Counted from the first letter of the stretch, positions 37,505-47,279 are shown. The stretch is DNA of 64,000 bases from Vibrio diazotrophicus (GCF_038452265.1 NZ_CP151843.1:992001-1056000), one strand, 5' to 3'. The notes: generated by a model not told the origin, from the sequence alone. Numbers and translations: made by a program.

Positions 37505-39406
37505 TTAAGCTTCTTGGCTACGACGGCTGTGGCCACGTTCACCACGGAAGTTTCCACGGTTGTCGCCACCACGGTTGCGGTCAAAACGACGCTCACCGCC
37601 TTCACGACTACCACCTTCGCGGTTACCACGGAAACCACCACCTTCACGGCGAGGTGCGCCATCACGATTGCCACGGAAGCCATCACGGTTACCACCTTCA
37701 CGACGGCCACGAGATTCGCGGAAATCATCGAAATCACACACTACAGCGCCCACTTCTTTTTGACGGATACGCAGTTTACGTAGTTTGCCAGTTACTTCAG
37801 AAGACATAGTCTTAGGAAGCTGAACAAATGTATGACCTTGAGCCAGTTTAATCGCACCGATAGAACCTTTAGTTAGGCCTAATTCGTTTGCAAGAGCACC
37901 AACGATGTCTTTAACTTGTACGCCTTGGTCACGACCAACCTGAAGTTGGTAAGTTTCCCAATCAGCTTTGTCACGGCTACCGAATTCACGACGACCACCT
38001 TCGCTACGCTCACCGCGCTCACCGCGATCATCACGACGGTCACGACGACGTTGCTTATCACGCTCTACTGCTGCGATCATTGGATCTTCACCAGTGTAGA
38101 ACAGTGGACGCTTACCTTGTTGACGCTTCAACAAGATTGCACATAGTGTTGCCGCGTCGATTTCAAGAGAAGTTTGTAGCTTTTCAACTAGCTCTGAAAA
38201 CTTATCCAGTACCGTGCTTTCTTTCTCTGCTTCTAGTTCTGTAGCAAGTAGAGATAGACGAGCTTCAGCTACTTTGTCACGGTGTGGAAGTTGAATTTCT
38301 TCCATCGATGAACGAGTAACGCGCTCAATAGTGCGAAGCATACGAAGTTGGTTAGTACGTACTAACAGGATTGCTTTACCTTTACGGCCAGCACGACCTG
38401 TACGACCGATACGGTGAATGTACGACTCAACATCGAATGGAATATCGTAGTTAAATACGTGAGTGATTCGTGGCACATCAAGACCACGTGCAACCACGTC
38501 AGTAGCAACAAGGATGTCAATTACACCTTGTTTGATATGGTCTACAGTACGCTCACGTAGAGACTGAGGAATATCACCGTGCAGTGCAGCTGCCTTGAAG
38601 CCACGAGAGCTTAACCAGTCTGCAAGACGCTCAGTATCTTGACGAGTACGAACGAACACTATTGAAGCATCAGTTTCTTCAGTTTCTAGAAGACGAGCCA
38701 TTGCTTCGTCTTTTTCTACGCCTTTCACAACCCAGAATTGTTGTTCTACTTTTGCAACAGTTTGGTTTGAACCAGCAACGTCTACACGAGCAGGATCACG
38801 TAGGAAGCGGTCAACAATGGTTTTAACCATTGGAGGCATAGTTGCAGAGAACAGTACGCGTTGCGCTGACTCAGGAGCTTGCTCCATGATCCAGGTAACG
38901 TCGTCAACGAAGCCCATCTTCAACATTTCGTCAGCTTCATCAAGAACGAAAGTATGACATTCGTCTAGGTGTAGGCGCTCACGAGTGATCAAATCTTTCA
39001 CACGACCAGGAGTACCAACAACAACGTGAGCACCTGAACGTAGAGAACGCATTTGATCAACGATAGATGCACCACCGTAGATCTCTAGAACTTTAAGGCC
39101 AGTGATATTTTGACCTAAGTTTTTAATTTCAGCAGCAACCTGAATCGCCAGCTCACGAGTTGGAGCCATGATGATTGCTTGAGGTTTATGCTGAGATAAA
39201 TCGATTTTGTTTAATAGCGGTAACGAGAATGCAGCAGTTTTACCTGTACCCGTTTGCGCTTTACCTAGTGCGTCACGACCTTCCAAAAGGAAAGGAATAG
39301 CAGCAGCTTGGATTGGAGTTGGAGAAACGAAGCCCATTGAGTTAAGGGCAGAAAGAACAGCACTATTAAGTGCTAAGTCACTGAATTGAATCACAGTTTC
39401 AGACAT
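37505..39406 (-). CDS. deaD: DEAD-box RNA helicase DeaD/CsdA
   Basis: 633 residues from ATG 39406 (MSETVIQFSDLAL); an in-frame upstream extension of 20 codons lacks family similarity. Q motif region SPTPIQ, Walker A AQTGTGKT, LDEADEM, SATMP, and HRIGRTGR are all present, followed by the DbpA-like RNA-binding domain (~480-555) and a tail rich in RGG/RGN/RREGG repeats (~560-633). DeaD unwinds rRNA and mRNA structure and is needed for ribosome assembly in the cold. The low-complexity tail creates long shadow frames on both strands. Confidence 0.96.
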   Translation of the reverse strand: MSETVIQFSDLALNSAVLSALNSMGFVSPTPIQAAAIPFLLEGRDALGKAQTGTGKTAAFSLPLLNKIDLSQHKPQAIIMAPTRELAIQVAAEIKNLGQNITGLKVLEIYGGASIVDQMRSLRSGAHVVVGTPGRVKDLITRERLHLDECHTFVLDEADEMLKMGFVDDVTWIMEQAPESAQRVLFSATMPPMVKTIVDRFLRDPARVDVAGSNQTVAKVEQQFWVVKGVEKDEAMARLLETEETDASIVFVRTRQDTERLADWLSSRGFKAAALHGDIPQSLRERTVDHIKQGVIDILVATDVVARGLDVPRITHVFNYDIPFDVESYIHRIGRTGRAGRKGKAILLVRTNQLRMLRTIERVTRSSMEEIQLPHRDKVAEARLSLLATELEAEKESTVLDKFSELVEKLQTSLEIDAATLCAILLKRQQGKRPLFYTGEDPMIAAVERDKQRRRDRRDDRGERGERSEGGRREFGSRDKADWETYQLQVGRDQGVQVKDIVGALANELGLTKGSIGAIKLAQGHTFVQLPKTMSSEVTGKLRKLRIRQKEVGAVVCDFDDFRESRGRREGGNRDGFRGNRDGAPRREGGGFRGNREGGSREGGERRFDRNRGGDNRGNFRGERGHSRRSQEA

Positions 39407-39783
39407 GGGGATCCCACTAAAATAATAAATAACCAAGGTCCCATGTGCTCCACCATTTCCAACCAATCCTGCGATTGTCTGATTCCGTTCAGATACGGAT
39501 AAGTTTTGTAACGCATCAAGCCACTAGGGACATATAAGGGAGGCGGATTATTCCTTAAAAGCATAAAAAAAGCCAGAAAAAATTGAAATTCATCACAATT
39601 TATTCTCTTAAAGGATAAAAAATCATCAAAACCCGATTCCAACCCTTTTATTCGTAAGCAATTTGCACCTACAAACGCTCAAATAGCATTCATCAAATTG
39701 CTTGAGAAAGGTCTTCGCTGGGTAGTAATAATTGCCTGTAATGATTATAGTGTGCGCAATTCACTAAGCTAGAAATAGAAGAC
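39407..39783. promoter_or_regulatory. Divergent regulatory region between deaD and rnb
   Basis: 377 bp. A likely rnb promoter is TTGAGA near 39701 and TAATAAT about 18 bases further. The long part next to deaD probably carries a structured 5' leader, as is usual for cold-shock helicases (inference). An 83-codon frame on the minus strand here overlaps the deaD start and is not supported. Confidence 0.45.
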
Positions 39784-41823
39784 ATGTTCCAAGATAACCC
39801 GTTACTTGCTCAACTAAAGCAACAAATTCAAGAAAACCTGCCAAAGAAAGAAGGGGTAATTAAAGCCACCGATAAAGGTTTTGGATTCTTAGAAGTCGAT
39901 AGTAAAAACAGTTTCTTTATTCCGCCTCCGTACATGAAGAAATGTATGCACGGAGACAAAGTGATTGCCATTATCCGCACCGAAAAAGAGCGGGAAGTTG
40001 CAGAACCACAAGAACTTGTTGAACAATCTCTGACACGCTTTATTGGCCGAGTGAAGTTATTCAAAGGCAAACTCAACGTTGCACCTGATCATCCACAACT
40101 GAAAAAACTGCCGCTAAAAGCAAAAGTTAAGAAAGGTTTGAATCCGGAACACTTCCAAGAAGGTGATTGGGTTGTTGCACATCTCGTTCGCCATCCTTTA
40201 AAAGGCGAAGACAACTTCCTCGCAGAAATCTCAGAAAAAATTACAGATTCTAACGATAAAATCGCACCTTGGTGGGTCACGTTGGCAGAGAATGATCTGC
40301 CTAACAGTGAACCTGAAGGTATCGAGAACTGGCAACTTAAAGACGATGCTGAACTTGAGCGTTGTGACTTAACCCATATCCCGTTTGTGACCATCGATGG
40401 CGCATCAACCAAAGATATGGACGATGCGCTACACGCAAGAAAACTGGATAACGGTAACTTTGAGCTAACGATTGCGATTGCCGACCCTACCGCCTATATA
40501 ACTCCAGATGATGAGATGGATAAAGTGGCACGTGAGCGTGGTTTCACTATTTACCTGCCAGGTCGCAACATTCCAATGTTGCCACGAGATTTAGCTGACG
40601 ATTTATGCTCTCTGATTGAGAATCAAGTGCGCCCTGCCCTTTGCTGTACTGTAACAGTCAGTGAAGATGGCGTTATTGCTGACGACATTCGTTTCTTTGC
40701 TGCGAACATCCAGTCTCATGCTCGCCTCGTTTACGATCACGTATCCGACTGGTTGGAAAACGGCTCATCACAAGATTGGCAACCAACGGATGTTATCGCC
40801 GACGTTGTGCGTACTCTGTATGAATTCTCTCAAGCACGCGCAAACTGGCGCGAAAATAATGCGGTAGTATTTCCAGATCGCCCAGATTACCGTTTCGAAC
40901 TGAGCGAAGACAACGACGTTATAGCTATTCATGCTGATATGCGCCGCACAGCAAACCGCCTTGTTGAAGAAGCCATGATTACTGCCAACATCTGTGCAGG
41001 TAAAATTCTTCAGTCGACCTTTAATACTGGCGTATTTAACACCCACGCAGGCTTTAAAGCCGACAAGATGGCGGATGTAGTTGAACTGATGACTTCGAAC
41101 GGTGCTCAGTGCGATGCAGAGAGCCTAGCAACACTTGAAGGCTTTGCTGCGCTTCGTCGTTGGTTGTGCGATCAGGAAACATCTTACTTGGATAACCGCA
41201 TCCGTAAATGTCAAAGCTACAGTGAAATTGGTAACCAGCCACTTCCTCATTACGCTATGGGCTTAGAGGTTTACGCGACTTGGACTTCTCCAATTCGTAA
41301 GTACGGCGACATGATTAACCACCGTATGTTGAAGGCTCATATCTTAAACAAAGAGCCTGTACAGCAGCCGGATGAAACTGTGGGTGAAGAACTTGCACTG
41401 CACCGCAAACATCACAAGATTGCTGAACGCAACGTTGCTGATTGGCTGTACGCAAGAACACTAGCAGAAGAGCCAAGTAAGCAAACCCTGTTTAACGCTG
41501 AGATCTTTGACATTAACCGCGCAGGTGCTCGCGTTCGTTTACTTGAAAACGGTGCTGCGGCGTTTATTCCCGCTTCATTGATCCTTGCAAACAAAGAACG
41601 TTTAGAATGCAACGCCGAACAAGGCATTATCACTATCGATAAAGAAATGGTATACCGTCTTGGTGATGTGCTTGAAGTGGTATTGGCAGAAGTCAGTCAG
41701 GAAAACCGCAGTATTGTAGCCAAACCGACTCAAGTATTTGCAGATGAACCGAAACAAGAAGCTGAAGCGCAAACTGAAAACACTCAACAGGCTGAAATAA
41801 GCCAGGAAGAGAAAGCAGAATAA
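39784..41823 (+). CDS. rnb: Exoribonuclease II
   Basis: 679 residues; E. coli RNase II is 644, and the excess is an acidic tail (EAEAQTENTQQAEISQEEKAE). Two N-terminal cold-shock domains (~15-160), then the RNB domain with the active-site run FVTIDGASTKDMDDALHA around residue 205 (the spaced aspartates that bind magnesium) and TSPIRKYGDMINHR, then an S1 domain (~560-645). It degrades single-stranded RNA 3' to 5' in the cytoplasm. Followed by a strong terminator. Confidence 0.96.
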   Translation: MFQDNPLLAQLKQQIQENLPKKEGVIKATDKGFGFLEVDSKNSFFIPPPYMKKCMHGDKVIAIIRTEKEREVAEPQELVEQSLTRFIGRVKLFKGKLNVAPDHPQLKKLPLKAKVKKGLNPEHFQEGDWVVAHLVRHPLKGEDNFLAEISEKITDSNDKIAPWWVTLAENDLPNSEPEGIENWQLKDDAELERCDLTHIPFVTIDGASTKDMDDALHARKLDNGNFELTIAIADPTAYITPDDEMDKVARERGFTIYLPGRNIPMLPRDLADDLCSLIENQVRPALCCTVTVSEDGVIADDIRFFAANIQSHARLVYDHVSDWLENGSSQDWQPTDVIADVVRTLYEFSQARANWRENNAVVFPDRPDYRFELSEDNDVIAIHADMRRTANRLVEEAMITANICAGKILQSTFNTGVFNTHAGFKADKMADVVELMTSNGAQCDAESLATLEGFAALRRWLCDQETSYLDNRIRKCQSYSEIGNQPLPHYAMGLEVYATWTSPIRKYGDMINHRMLKAHILNKEPVQQPDETVGEELALHRKHHKIAERNVADWLYARTLAEEPSKQTLFNAEIFDINRAGARVRLLENGAAAFIPASLILANKERLECNAEQGIITIDKEMVYRLGDVLEVVLAEVSQENRSIVAKPTQVFADEPKQEAEAQTENTQQAEISQEEKAE

Positions 41824-41854
41824 TCAGTTTCGACAACGCATTCGTTTCAAACAG

Positions 41855-41884
41855 AAAAGGCATTCCATTGGAATGCCTTTTTCA
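41855..41884 (+). terminator. Terminator of rnb
   Basis: 12-bp stem aaaaggcattcc / ggaatgcctttt with a three-base loop and a T-run, 31 bases after the rnb stop. The stem is symmetric and could also serve the convergent gene. Confidence 0.9.
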
Positions 41885-41903
41885 TTTATAAAATTTGCTC
41901 GAC

Positions 41904-42257
41904 TCACGACCAGAAGTAGGATTTCGGATCTTTCTCAATTTCACGCATCACTGCCGTTAAATCAGAGCTTTTGGAGAGAAACGGGTAAGGAACCCACATT
42001 TCACTATTATCCTCGCGGGTTGGAATATAAAGTTCCCAGTGGCGTGCATCCGCATCCCAAACGATACGAGCAACCGGACTTGAATACTCACTATGTACAG
42101 AGTCCAGCTTGTAGTGCTGCTGTATGAATTGCACACCATTATCTATCGGTTCAAAACTCGACTTTCCTAAATCCACAGGAAGACTGCGATTGCGGCTATG
42201 GCACACAAGTTCTGCCCTGCGTTCAATTTGACGCTGTAACAAGTTTACGACCGTCAT
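41904..42257 (-). CDS. DUF3024-like conserved hypothetical protein
   Basis: 117 residues, no signal peptide or membrane segment. The second half (ARIVWDADARHWELYI, then EMWVPYPFLSKSSDL) follows the DUF3024 pattern of a charged strand, a tryptophan-rich strand and a C-terminal acidic helix. Function unknown. It converges on rnb and shares its terminator. Confidence 0.75.
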   Translation of the reverse strand: MTVVNLLQRQIERRAELVCHSRNRSLPVDLGKSSFEPIDNGVQFIQQHYKLDSVHSEYSSPVARIVWDADARHWELYIPTREDNSEMWVPYPFLSKSSDLTAVMREIEKDPKSYFWS

Positions 42258-42560
42258 GACCTTGGATACCCCATTATCTTGTGACCGAATACAGCATTAA
42301 GAGCAAATCAATCCAAGTCTCTTAAAGTTAACTCAGTATAACTCAATAGAGTCTGTTTATCCTTTTGCGACTTTTTGCTGTGAAGAGAACATTTATAATG
42401 CGAACACAACTAAACTTAAAAAGATAAACAGACTCAACAACACACTAAAGCTATTCCCCCCACATTTCTATGCGTACTATCAAACACTTTCATAAAACTG
42501 TCATTTATTCGCAATATGATATTCCACAGTTCTGTCCTTATTTTTGCTTGGAGTTCCATT
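42258..42560. promoter_or_regulatory. Divergent promoter region with a possible Pho box
   Basis: 303 bp. CTGTCATTTATTCGCAAT at 42498-42515 matches the 18-base PhoB box consensus at about 13 positions, strongest in its first half (CTGTCAT). It lies about 45 bases upstream of a PstS-like gene, which is the expected place. The match in the second half is poor. Confidence 0.4.
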
Positions 42561-43385
42561 ATGTTTCGAGTTGCGCTAGCCACTCTTTGCTCGCTTTTTT
42601 TAGTGACACCTTTCGCGCACGCTAGCGAAATCAACGTGTCTGGATCGACTTCTGTTGCACGCATCATGGATGTGATTGCAGAAGAATATAATGCTAGCCA
42701 TAAAGATACCTATATTGCGGTTCAAGGAGTGGGTTCTACCGCTGGTATTACTTTGCTAAAGAAAGGTGTTGCTGACGTAGCAATGAGCTCTCGCTACTTG
42801 ACGAACGATGAAGTAGAAGAGTCATTGCAGACATTCATCATCGCATTTGATGGTCTCGCAGTTGTCGTCAACCAGTCAAACCCAGTAGGTAACTTAACTC
42901 GAGAACAACTTTACGACATCTACAAAGGTAAAATCACTAACTGGAAACAAGTGGGTGGTCACGATCAAAAAATCGCAGTAGTAACGCGCGAAGCATCTTC
43001 TGGTTCACGCTTTAGTTTCGAAAGTCTACTTGGGTTAACTAAAGTGATTAAAGACAGATTGGTTTCAGACATCAGTCCAAACAACCTAGTGGTCAATAGC
43101 AACAGTATGGTGAAAACACTGGTAAACCATAATTCACAAGCAATTGGTTTTATTTCAACAGGCTCGGTTGATCGCTCTATAAAAGCAATTAAGTTTGAAG
43201 GTGTAGAAGCAACCGCAGAAAACATCGCTAACCATGAATACCAGTTATCACGTCCATTCTTGCTACTTCACTACCCAGAGAAAGATAAGCAAGAAACTAA
43301 AGAACTATTCAAATTTATTCAGTCAAACAAAGTGAAAAAACTGATTGAAGAGTATGGTTATATTCCGACAGCCAAATACAAATAA
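42561..43385 (+). CDS. PstS-like phosphate ABC transporter substrate-binding protein
   Basis: 274 residues from ATG 42561 (GGAG site; signal peptide MFRVALATLCSLFLVTPFAHA); a start 15 codons earlier would disrupt the signal peptide. Phosphate-binding signatures are present: SGSTSVARIMD at the mature N-terminus, GVGSTAGITLL, DVAMSSRYLT, and TREASSGSRFSFESL in the second lobe. It should bind phosphate in the periplasm. No pstCAB genes follow, so the permease must lie elsewhere. Confidence 0.9.
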   Translation: MFRVALATLCSLFLVTPFAHASEINVSGSTSVARIMDVIAEEYNASHKDTYIAVQGVGSTAGITLLKKGVADVAMSSRYLTNDEVEESLQTFIIAFDGLAVVVNQSNPVGNLTREQLYDIYKGKITNWKQVGGHDQKIAVVTREASSGSRFSFESLLGLTKVIKDRLVSDISPNNLVVNSNSMVKTLVNHNSQAIGFISTGSVDRSIKAIKFEGVEATAENIANHEYQLSRPFLLLHYPEKDKQETKELFKFIQSNKVKKLIEEYGYIPTAKYK

Positions 43386-43392
43386 GCATGAC

Positions 43393-43422
43393 AAAAAAGG
43401 AGAGCCGTAGCTCTCCTTTTTT
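43393..43422. terminator. Bidirectional terminator between the PstS-like and MaoC genes
   Basis: aaaaaaggagagc pairs with gctctcctttttt across a short loop, with A and T runs on both sides, so it can end both convergent transcripts. The stem is the same as that after rplT. Confidence 0.9.
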
Positions 43423-43437
43423 ATATCAATCAATACG

Positions 43438-44109
43438 TTAAAAGTGGAGTTGAATAACAGATGTAACGACACACCCCGGGCGGCGAACACCTTCAATTTC
43501 AACTTTTATTTCACGTTCAATTTCCAAACCTTTCTTAATTGGCGTCACTTTTGACAGTGTGCTTACCGCTCTTACACGGCTATCCACTTTAATGGGATAA
43601 GGGAAACGCACTGAGTTTAGGCCAATGTTCACCATCATTTTCGCGGTCGGAAATAACAACTTGTCTTCATCAACGCTATCGGTCAATTTAGGCAATAGTG
43701 CTAATGTAAGAAAACCGTGTGCGATCGTGGTTTTAAATGGTGACTCTGCTTCAGCTCTTTCAGGATCCGTATGAATCCACTGCATATCTTCCGTAATTGC
43801 GCCAAACTGGTTGATTCTGTTCTGATCAACCAATAACCAATCCCCTGTATGAATAACTTCACCTAACTTTGACTCAAGTTGGTTATATACCGCCTGAGCT
43901 TCTGGCTTTAATACGATAGGTTCAACAACAGGAACATCTTCATTTGCTGGCTGGTGAAAATCCTTCACCCATGAAAAAAGCTGGCGGCTATTGGTTTTAT
44001 CCAATAACTCTCCCCAGTACTCACGCACTGTAGGAGGCATCAATTGTTTAAACTCATTATGCTTAACTAAGTTCTCAGCATGATGTTTAAAAATATCCGC
44101 AACTTTCAT
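43438..44109 (-). CDS. MaoC-like hot-dog fold dehydratase
   Basis: 223 residues from ATG 44109 (GAGG five bases upstream); a TTG one codon earlier is not needed. Residues ~95-215 carry the hydratase signature: INQFGAITEDMQWIHTDPERA (catalytic Asp and His) and the substrate-tunnel motif IAHGFLTLAL. It should hydrate enoyl-CoA or a related thioester. The N-terminal ~90 residues (LFSWVKDFHQP) are an extra helical region seen in some marine homologues. Converges on the PstS-like gene. Confidence 0.9.
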   Translation of the reverse strand: MKVADIFKHHAENLVKHNEFKQLMPPTVREYWGELLDKTNSRQLFSWVKDFHQPANEDVPVVEPIVLKPEAQAVYNQLESKLGEVIHTGDWLLVDQNRINQFGAITEDMQWIHTDPERAEAESPFKTTIAHGFLTLALLPKLTDSVDEDKLLFPTAKMMVNIGLNSVRFPYPIKVDSRVRAVSTLSKVTPIKKGLEIEREIKVEIEGVRRPGCVVTSVIQLHF

Positions 44110-44420
44110 CAAAACCTCATTCTTAACTAAGAAGAAATACTAATTCGTTAATTTTGAAGCACTTCACAATAATCCGCAATAACTTTCGAGCGTACATGCG
44201 TATTCTGAATGGAGTATATTACTTAAAATACAACGCGTTACCTAATAAAACATTATTTTATTAGGGTTTGTATCATTAGAACAATTACTCCAGTTAACAA
44301 AAATATCAGAAACTCAAATCCTTTATTTTTCAATCAGTAATATTACTTTAGATAACCGTACATATATTAACCAAGTATGATCGGAATTCTGTATAGCAGC
44401 TCACACATTACGTGCCTCTT
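44110..44420. other. AT-rich intergenic region with a palindrome
   Basis: 311 bp, strongly AT-rich, no credible gene. It holds a perfect 10-bp inverted repeat (cctaataaaa / ttttattagg, 44241-44265) with a five-base centre, an operator or a poor terminator for the ADP-ribosyltransferase gene. Confidence 0.5.
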
Positions 44421-45269
44421 CTAGAGAGTATGACTATCCACTCTGTAAAGCCCCCCTAAAACCATAAACTCCTGCTCCCCTTGCAGGCTGCAAGGCAGGA
44501 CGGAATCGAAGTAAACAATTTTGTAGAGAGGAACAGACACAGCAAACACTTTTGAACCGAAACGCAAGGCACTTTCAGGGTCCGTAGTGAACGAACTCAG
44601 GTTATTAAACAGTTTCACATTTTCGCCATTAATTCTGTACTCTGCCTGTTCGCGACAACCTCGGAACAAAGTTAAGTGTTCAGTTCCTAGATAACGTAAG
44701 CGCAGTTCTTGCTGGCAAAAGAAATACAACAGATCGAGCTGGGCATAGAGCTCATTGGTGTTATAAGTGGCGCGAGAACACGCCTTCCTGAAATCTAAAT
44801 ACTCAGATGTATCAGGTCCGTGTAATGAAACTTTATGAAAACAGGTGAGCAAGCCAAATCTGGACTCTACCCAACTTCGCCAAGCTGCTCCCTGTTCATT
44901 GTCAGAGTCAAACAACCAGCCTAAAACTAGCCGGCGATAGTTGAGTTTTGGCCTTGGTGGAGGGGCTGTCTTTTCGTTCACACTTTCATCCACACATGAG
45001 AGATGAAAGTGTTGAGACATGAAGTTTATGAAGTTCTTGGCTCTTTGTTCATAATTACCAGCCTTTTGAAGCAACTCATGCAGTGCGGGGTACCAGAGAT
45101 GTAAACCATCAATTTCCAACAAAATAGGATTTTGCTGATAGCCTAAACTCGCCAATAACTTAGACGGAACATTGCAATGGTTCAGAGGCAATGATATCTG
45201 TTCAAGAATCTCCTCCTCTCCTGCGCTATAACCATATTGATTCGGTTTGAGCAGATGTAATTCAGTCAT
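44421..45269 (-). CDS. DraT-like NAD+-dinitrogen-reductase ADP-ribosyltransferase homologue
   Basis: 282 residues, close to the ~270-290 of DraT. Family features along the length: VPSKLLASLGYQQNPILLEIDG (38-54 region), LGWLFDSDNEQGAAWRSWVESRFGLL (116-141), YGTN-like YNTNELYAQLDLLYFFCQ (169-186). The ART catalytic triad is in order: R203 in LTLFRGCRE, S225-S226 in FNNLSSFT, and E265-Q-E267 in QGEQEFMVLGG. DraT ADP-ribosylates nitrogenase iron protein on arginine; no nif genes or DraG-type hydrolase lie in this window, so the target here is unknown. Cytoplasmic, single gene, weak ribosome site. Confidence 0.85.
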   Translation of the reverse strand: MTELHLLKPNQYGYSAGEEEILEQISLPLNHCNVPSKLLASLGYQQNPILLEIDGLHLWYPALHELLQKAGNYEQRAKNFINFMSQHFHLSCVDESVNEKTAPPPRPKLNYRRLVLGWLFDSDNEQGAAWRSWVESRFGLLTCFHKVSLHGPDTSEYLDFRKACSRATYNTNELYAQLDLLYFFCQQELRLRYLGTEHLTLFRGCREQAEYRINGENVKLFNNLSSFTTDPESALRFGSKVFAVSVPLYKIVYFDSVLPCSLQGEQEFMVLGGLYRVDSHTL

Positions 45270-45379
45270 AAACCATCGCCACTAATAGATAAGACTCGAA
45301 GCAGCCTCTATATAACTGACACGACTGCTTCGAAGTCAGGCATATATTCATGAGAATTAAATACACGCCCATTTGCCTG

Positions 45380-47086
45380 CTATGAAACGTACTCCGCTCT
45401 TACTTGGAAGGAAGACATTAGAGTACGCAAGGCATTAGCCTGTACGGCTAATCCTTCGCTAGCCATTGCCGTTTCTTCAGTGCTTTCTAGTACCCTATCG
45501 CCGGAATCTTTAATTCCAATCAGATTCTGACTTATTTCATCCGCAGTAACAGCTTGTTCTTCACTCGCAGCAGCGACTTGAGTATTGGATTCAGCAAGTT
45601 CAGCCAAAGCCGTGGCAATATGATTCAGTTGATCCCTTGCTTCTTGAATACAGTCGGAAGTTTGATGCACTTTCTCATTACTTTGATTCATCGCATTGTG
45701 GGCGTGTTCTGAGCTCTTAACTAACATGTCGATCAAGTTGCCTATTTCATTCGTGGCTTGTTGACTGCGAGATGCAAGTGCTCGAACTTCATCAGCGACA
45801 ACGGCAAACCCACGTCCTTGCTCCCCTGCTCGCGCAGATTCGATGGCGGCATTCAAAGCTAATAGGTTAGTCTGCTCCGATATTCCGTCTACGACTTTCA
45901 CAAATTCTTGTATCTTTTGCGTGCTGTTTTTTAAATCAAGAATCATGTTCTGCGATTGGCTTGCTTGCTCCACCAGCATTACGGACAGCTCTTGTGTCAT
46001 ATCAATAGTTGAACAGCCTTCTTTCACATTAGTTTCAGCACGAGAAGTAGCAAATGCAGCACTGTCAGCGTTACTCGCCACCTCAGTGATGGTTGCGGCC
46101 ATTTCAGTCATGGCCGAAGCGACTTGTTCGGTGTTTTCTTGCTGAACTTGCATTGCCTGCCGATTACTCTCTGCCACAGCAGATAGCTGTGTCACGGTAG
46201 CGGCAATTGCATCGGTTCGGCTCATTACTTCCCCAATCATTTTGCTTAATGAATTGGCCATCACATTCATACTCGACATCAGTTGACCAATTTCATCATT
46301 CGATTTCACTTCGATTACTTGATCAAAGTTACCTTGCGCCATACTCGCTGCAACATTTCGCGCCCGACTCATGGAACTGACAATTCTGCGACTAAATAGT
46401 ATGCCGACAGTTAAGCCAAAAATAATCGAAGCGACAGAAAGCGTCGCCATACCAATCAACGCTTCGTGTTCTTCTTCTTCCGTTATTAATACAGCGTTCT
46501 CTGTCGCATTTTCTAAACCGACTAAAAAATCGGCCAATTCTTTGTTGAGTAATTGTTGAGTCTGCTCAAATTGATGGACGGTAGAAGCCATTGCCGCATC
46601 GTCTTGTTTCTCTAACAATGCATCCAAAATAGAAAATAAGGTTTTCTCATAGCTTTTATGATGTTCTTCGAGCTGGGCCAAATCACTCGTTAATTGAGTA
46701 AGATGGTTTAACTGCTTGGGGGTAATGGCGTGGTTTTTTGCTTCCATAAGCAGTGACTTAGCACCGACGATTTCCTCGTCAAAATACAATGATGATTGCC
46801 TGACTTGGGAGATAAACTTAGCCATCGATTGCTGGTTTTCTCCCGAAGGGATCTCCGCTAAGCGAAAGGCTTTTTCTAACAACACGGCTCCTTCCAACTG
46901 TTTAATGGTGATATTACTTGCCAGCTTTACCAAAGGTAAATTTTCATGGGCAATACCATTTATCTCTTTGGCAACACGCTCCATCTTTATTACTGCATAA
47001 GAAGAAACAATTAAGGTCAAAGTAAGTAAAGTGACGATTAACCCGATCAGTTTTTTTGTAATTGTTAGGTTTCTAAGCCAACTCAT
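45380..47086 (-). CDS. Methyl-accepting chemotaxis protein
   Basis: 568 residues from ATG 47086 (GAGG site; MSWLRNLTITKKL). Membrane segments at ~12-33 and ~215-235 enclose a ~180-residue helical periplasmic sensor of four-helix-bundle type. A HAMP domain (~235-290) and the signalling coiled coil follow, with the invariant hairpin tip DGISEQTNLLALNAAIESARAGEQGRGFAVVADEVR (only partly quoted: EQTNLLALNAAIESARAGE). There is no C-terminal NWETF-type CheR tether. Ligand unknown. Divergent from the PepSY gene. Confidence 0.96.
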   Translation of the reverse strand: MSWLRNLTITKKLIGLIVTLLTLTLIVSSYAVIKMERVAKEINGIAHENLPLVKLASNITIKQLEGAVLLEKAFRLAEIPSGENQQSMAKFISQVRQSSLYFDEEIVGAKSLLMEAKNHAITPKQLNHLTQLTSDLAQLEEHHKSYEKTLFSILDALLEKQDDAAMASTVHQFEQTQQLLNKELADFLVGLENATENAVLITEEEEHEALIGMATLSVASIIFGLTVGILFSRRIVSSMSRARNVAASMAQGNFDQVIEVKSNDEIGQLMSSMNVMANSLSKMIGEVMSRTDAIAATVTQLSAVAESNRQAMQVQQENTEQVASAMTEMAATITEVASNADSAAFATSRAETNVKEGCSTIDMTQELSVMLVEQASQSQNMILDLKNSTQKIQEFVKVVDGISEQTNLLALNAAIESARAGEQGRGFAVVADEVRALASRSQQATNEIGNLIDMLVKSSEHAHNAMNQSNEKVHQTSDCIQEARDQLNHIATALAELAESNTQVAAASEEQAVTADEISQNLIGIKDSGDRVLESTEETAMASEGLAVQANALRTLMSSFQVRAEYVS

Positions 47087-47208
47087 AGACGCCTCTTCAT
47101 TGTTAGCAAACAAATTAAGAATAGCTGATACAAAAATTTGCGATAAAAATTCTAACGATATGAGATCTAACCGACCTTTGGCGCATGGTTAATACGAGCG
47201 AATTTATT

Positions 47209-47225
47209 CTTAAGCATTCCTTAAG
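47209..47225 (+). promoter_or_regulatory. PmrA/QseB-type response-regulator box upstream of the PepSY-cytochrome operon
   Basis: CTTAAG-CATTC-CTTAAG is two exact half-sites with a five-base spacer, the layout of PmrA/QseB boxes. It lies 55 bases before the PepSY gene start. Confidence 0.55.
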
Positions 47226-47279
47226 AAATCTTCTCCAAACTTAGTTTTGATCGTTAACCGAGATTCTCAAGGAGAGAAC

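Noticed and set aside
37501..38146. Several Thr/Val-rich frames over the deaD 3' end
   Set aside because: They are low-complexity shadows of the repeated Arg/Gly codons in the DeaD tail.
39391..39642. 83-codon minus-strand frame upstream of deaD
   Set aside because: It overlaps the deaD start in another frame and shows no ribosome site; the region is better read as a 5' leader.
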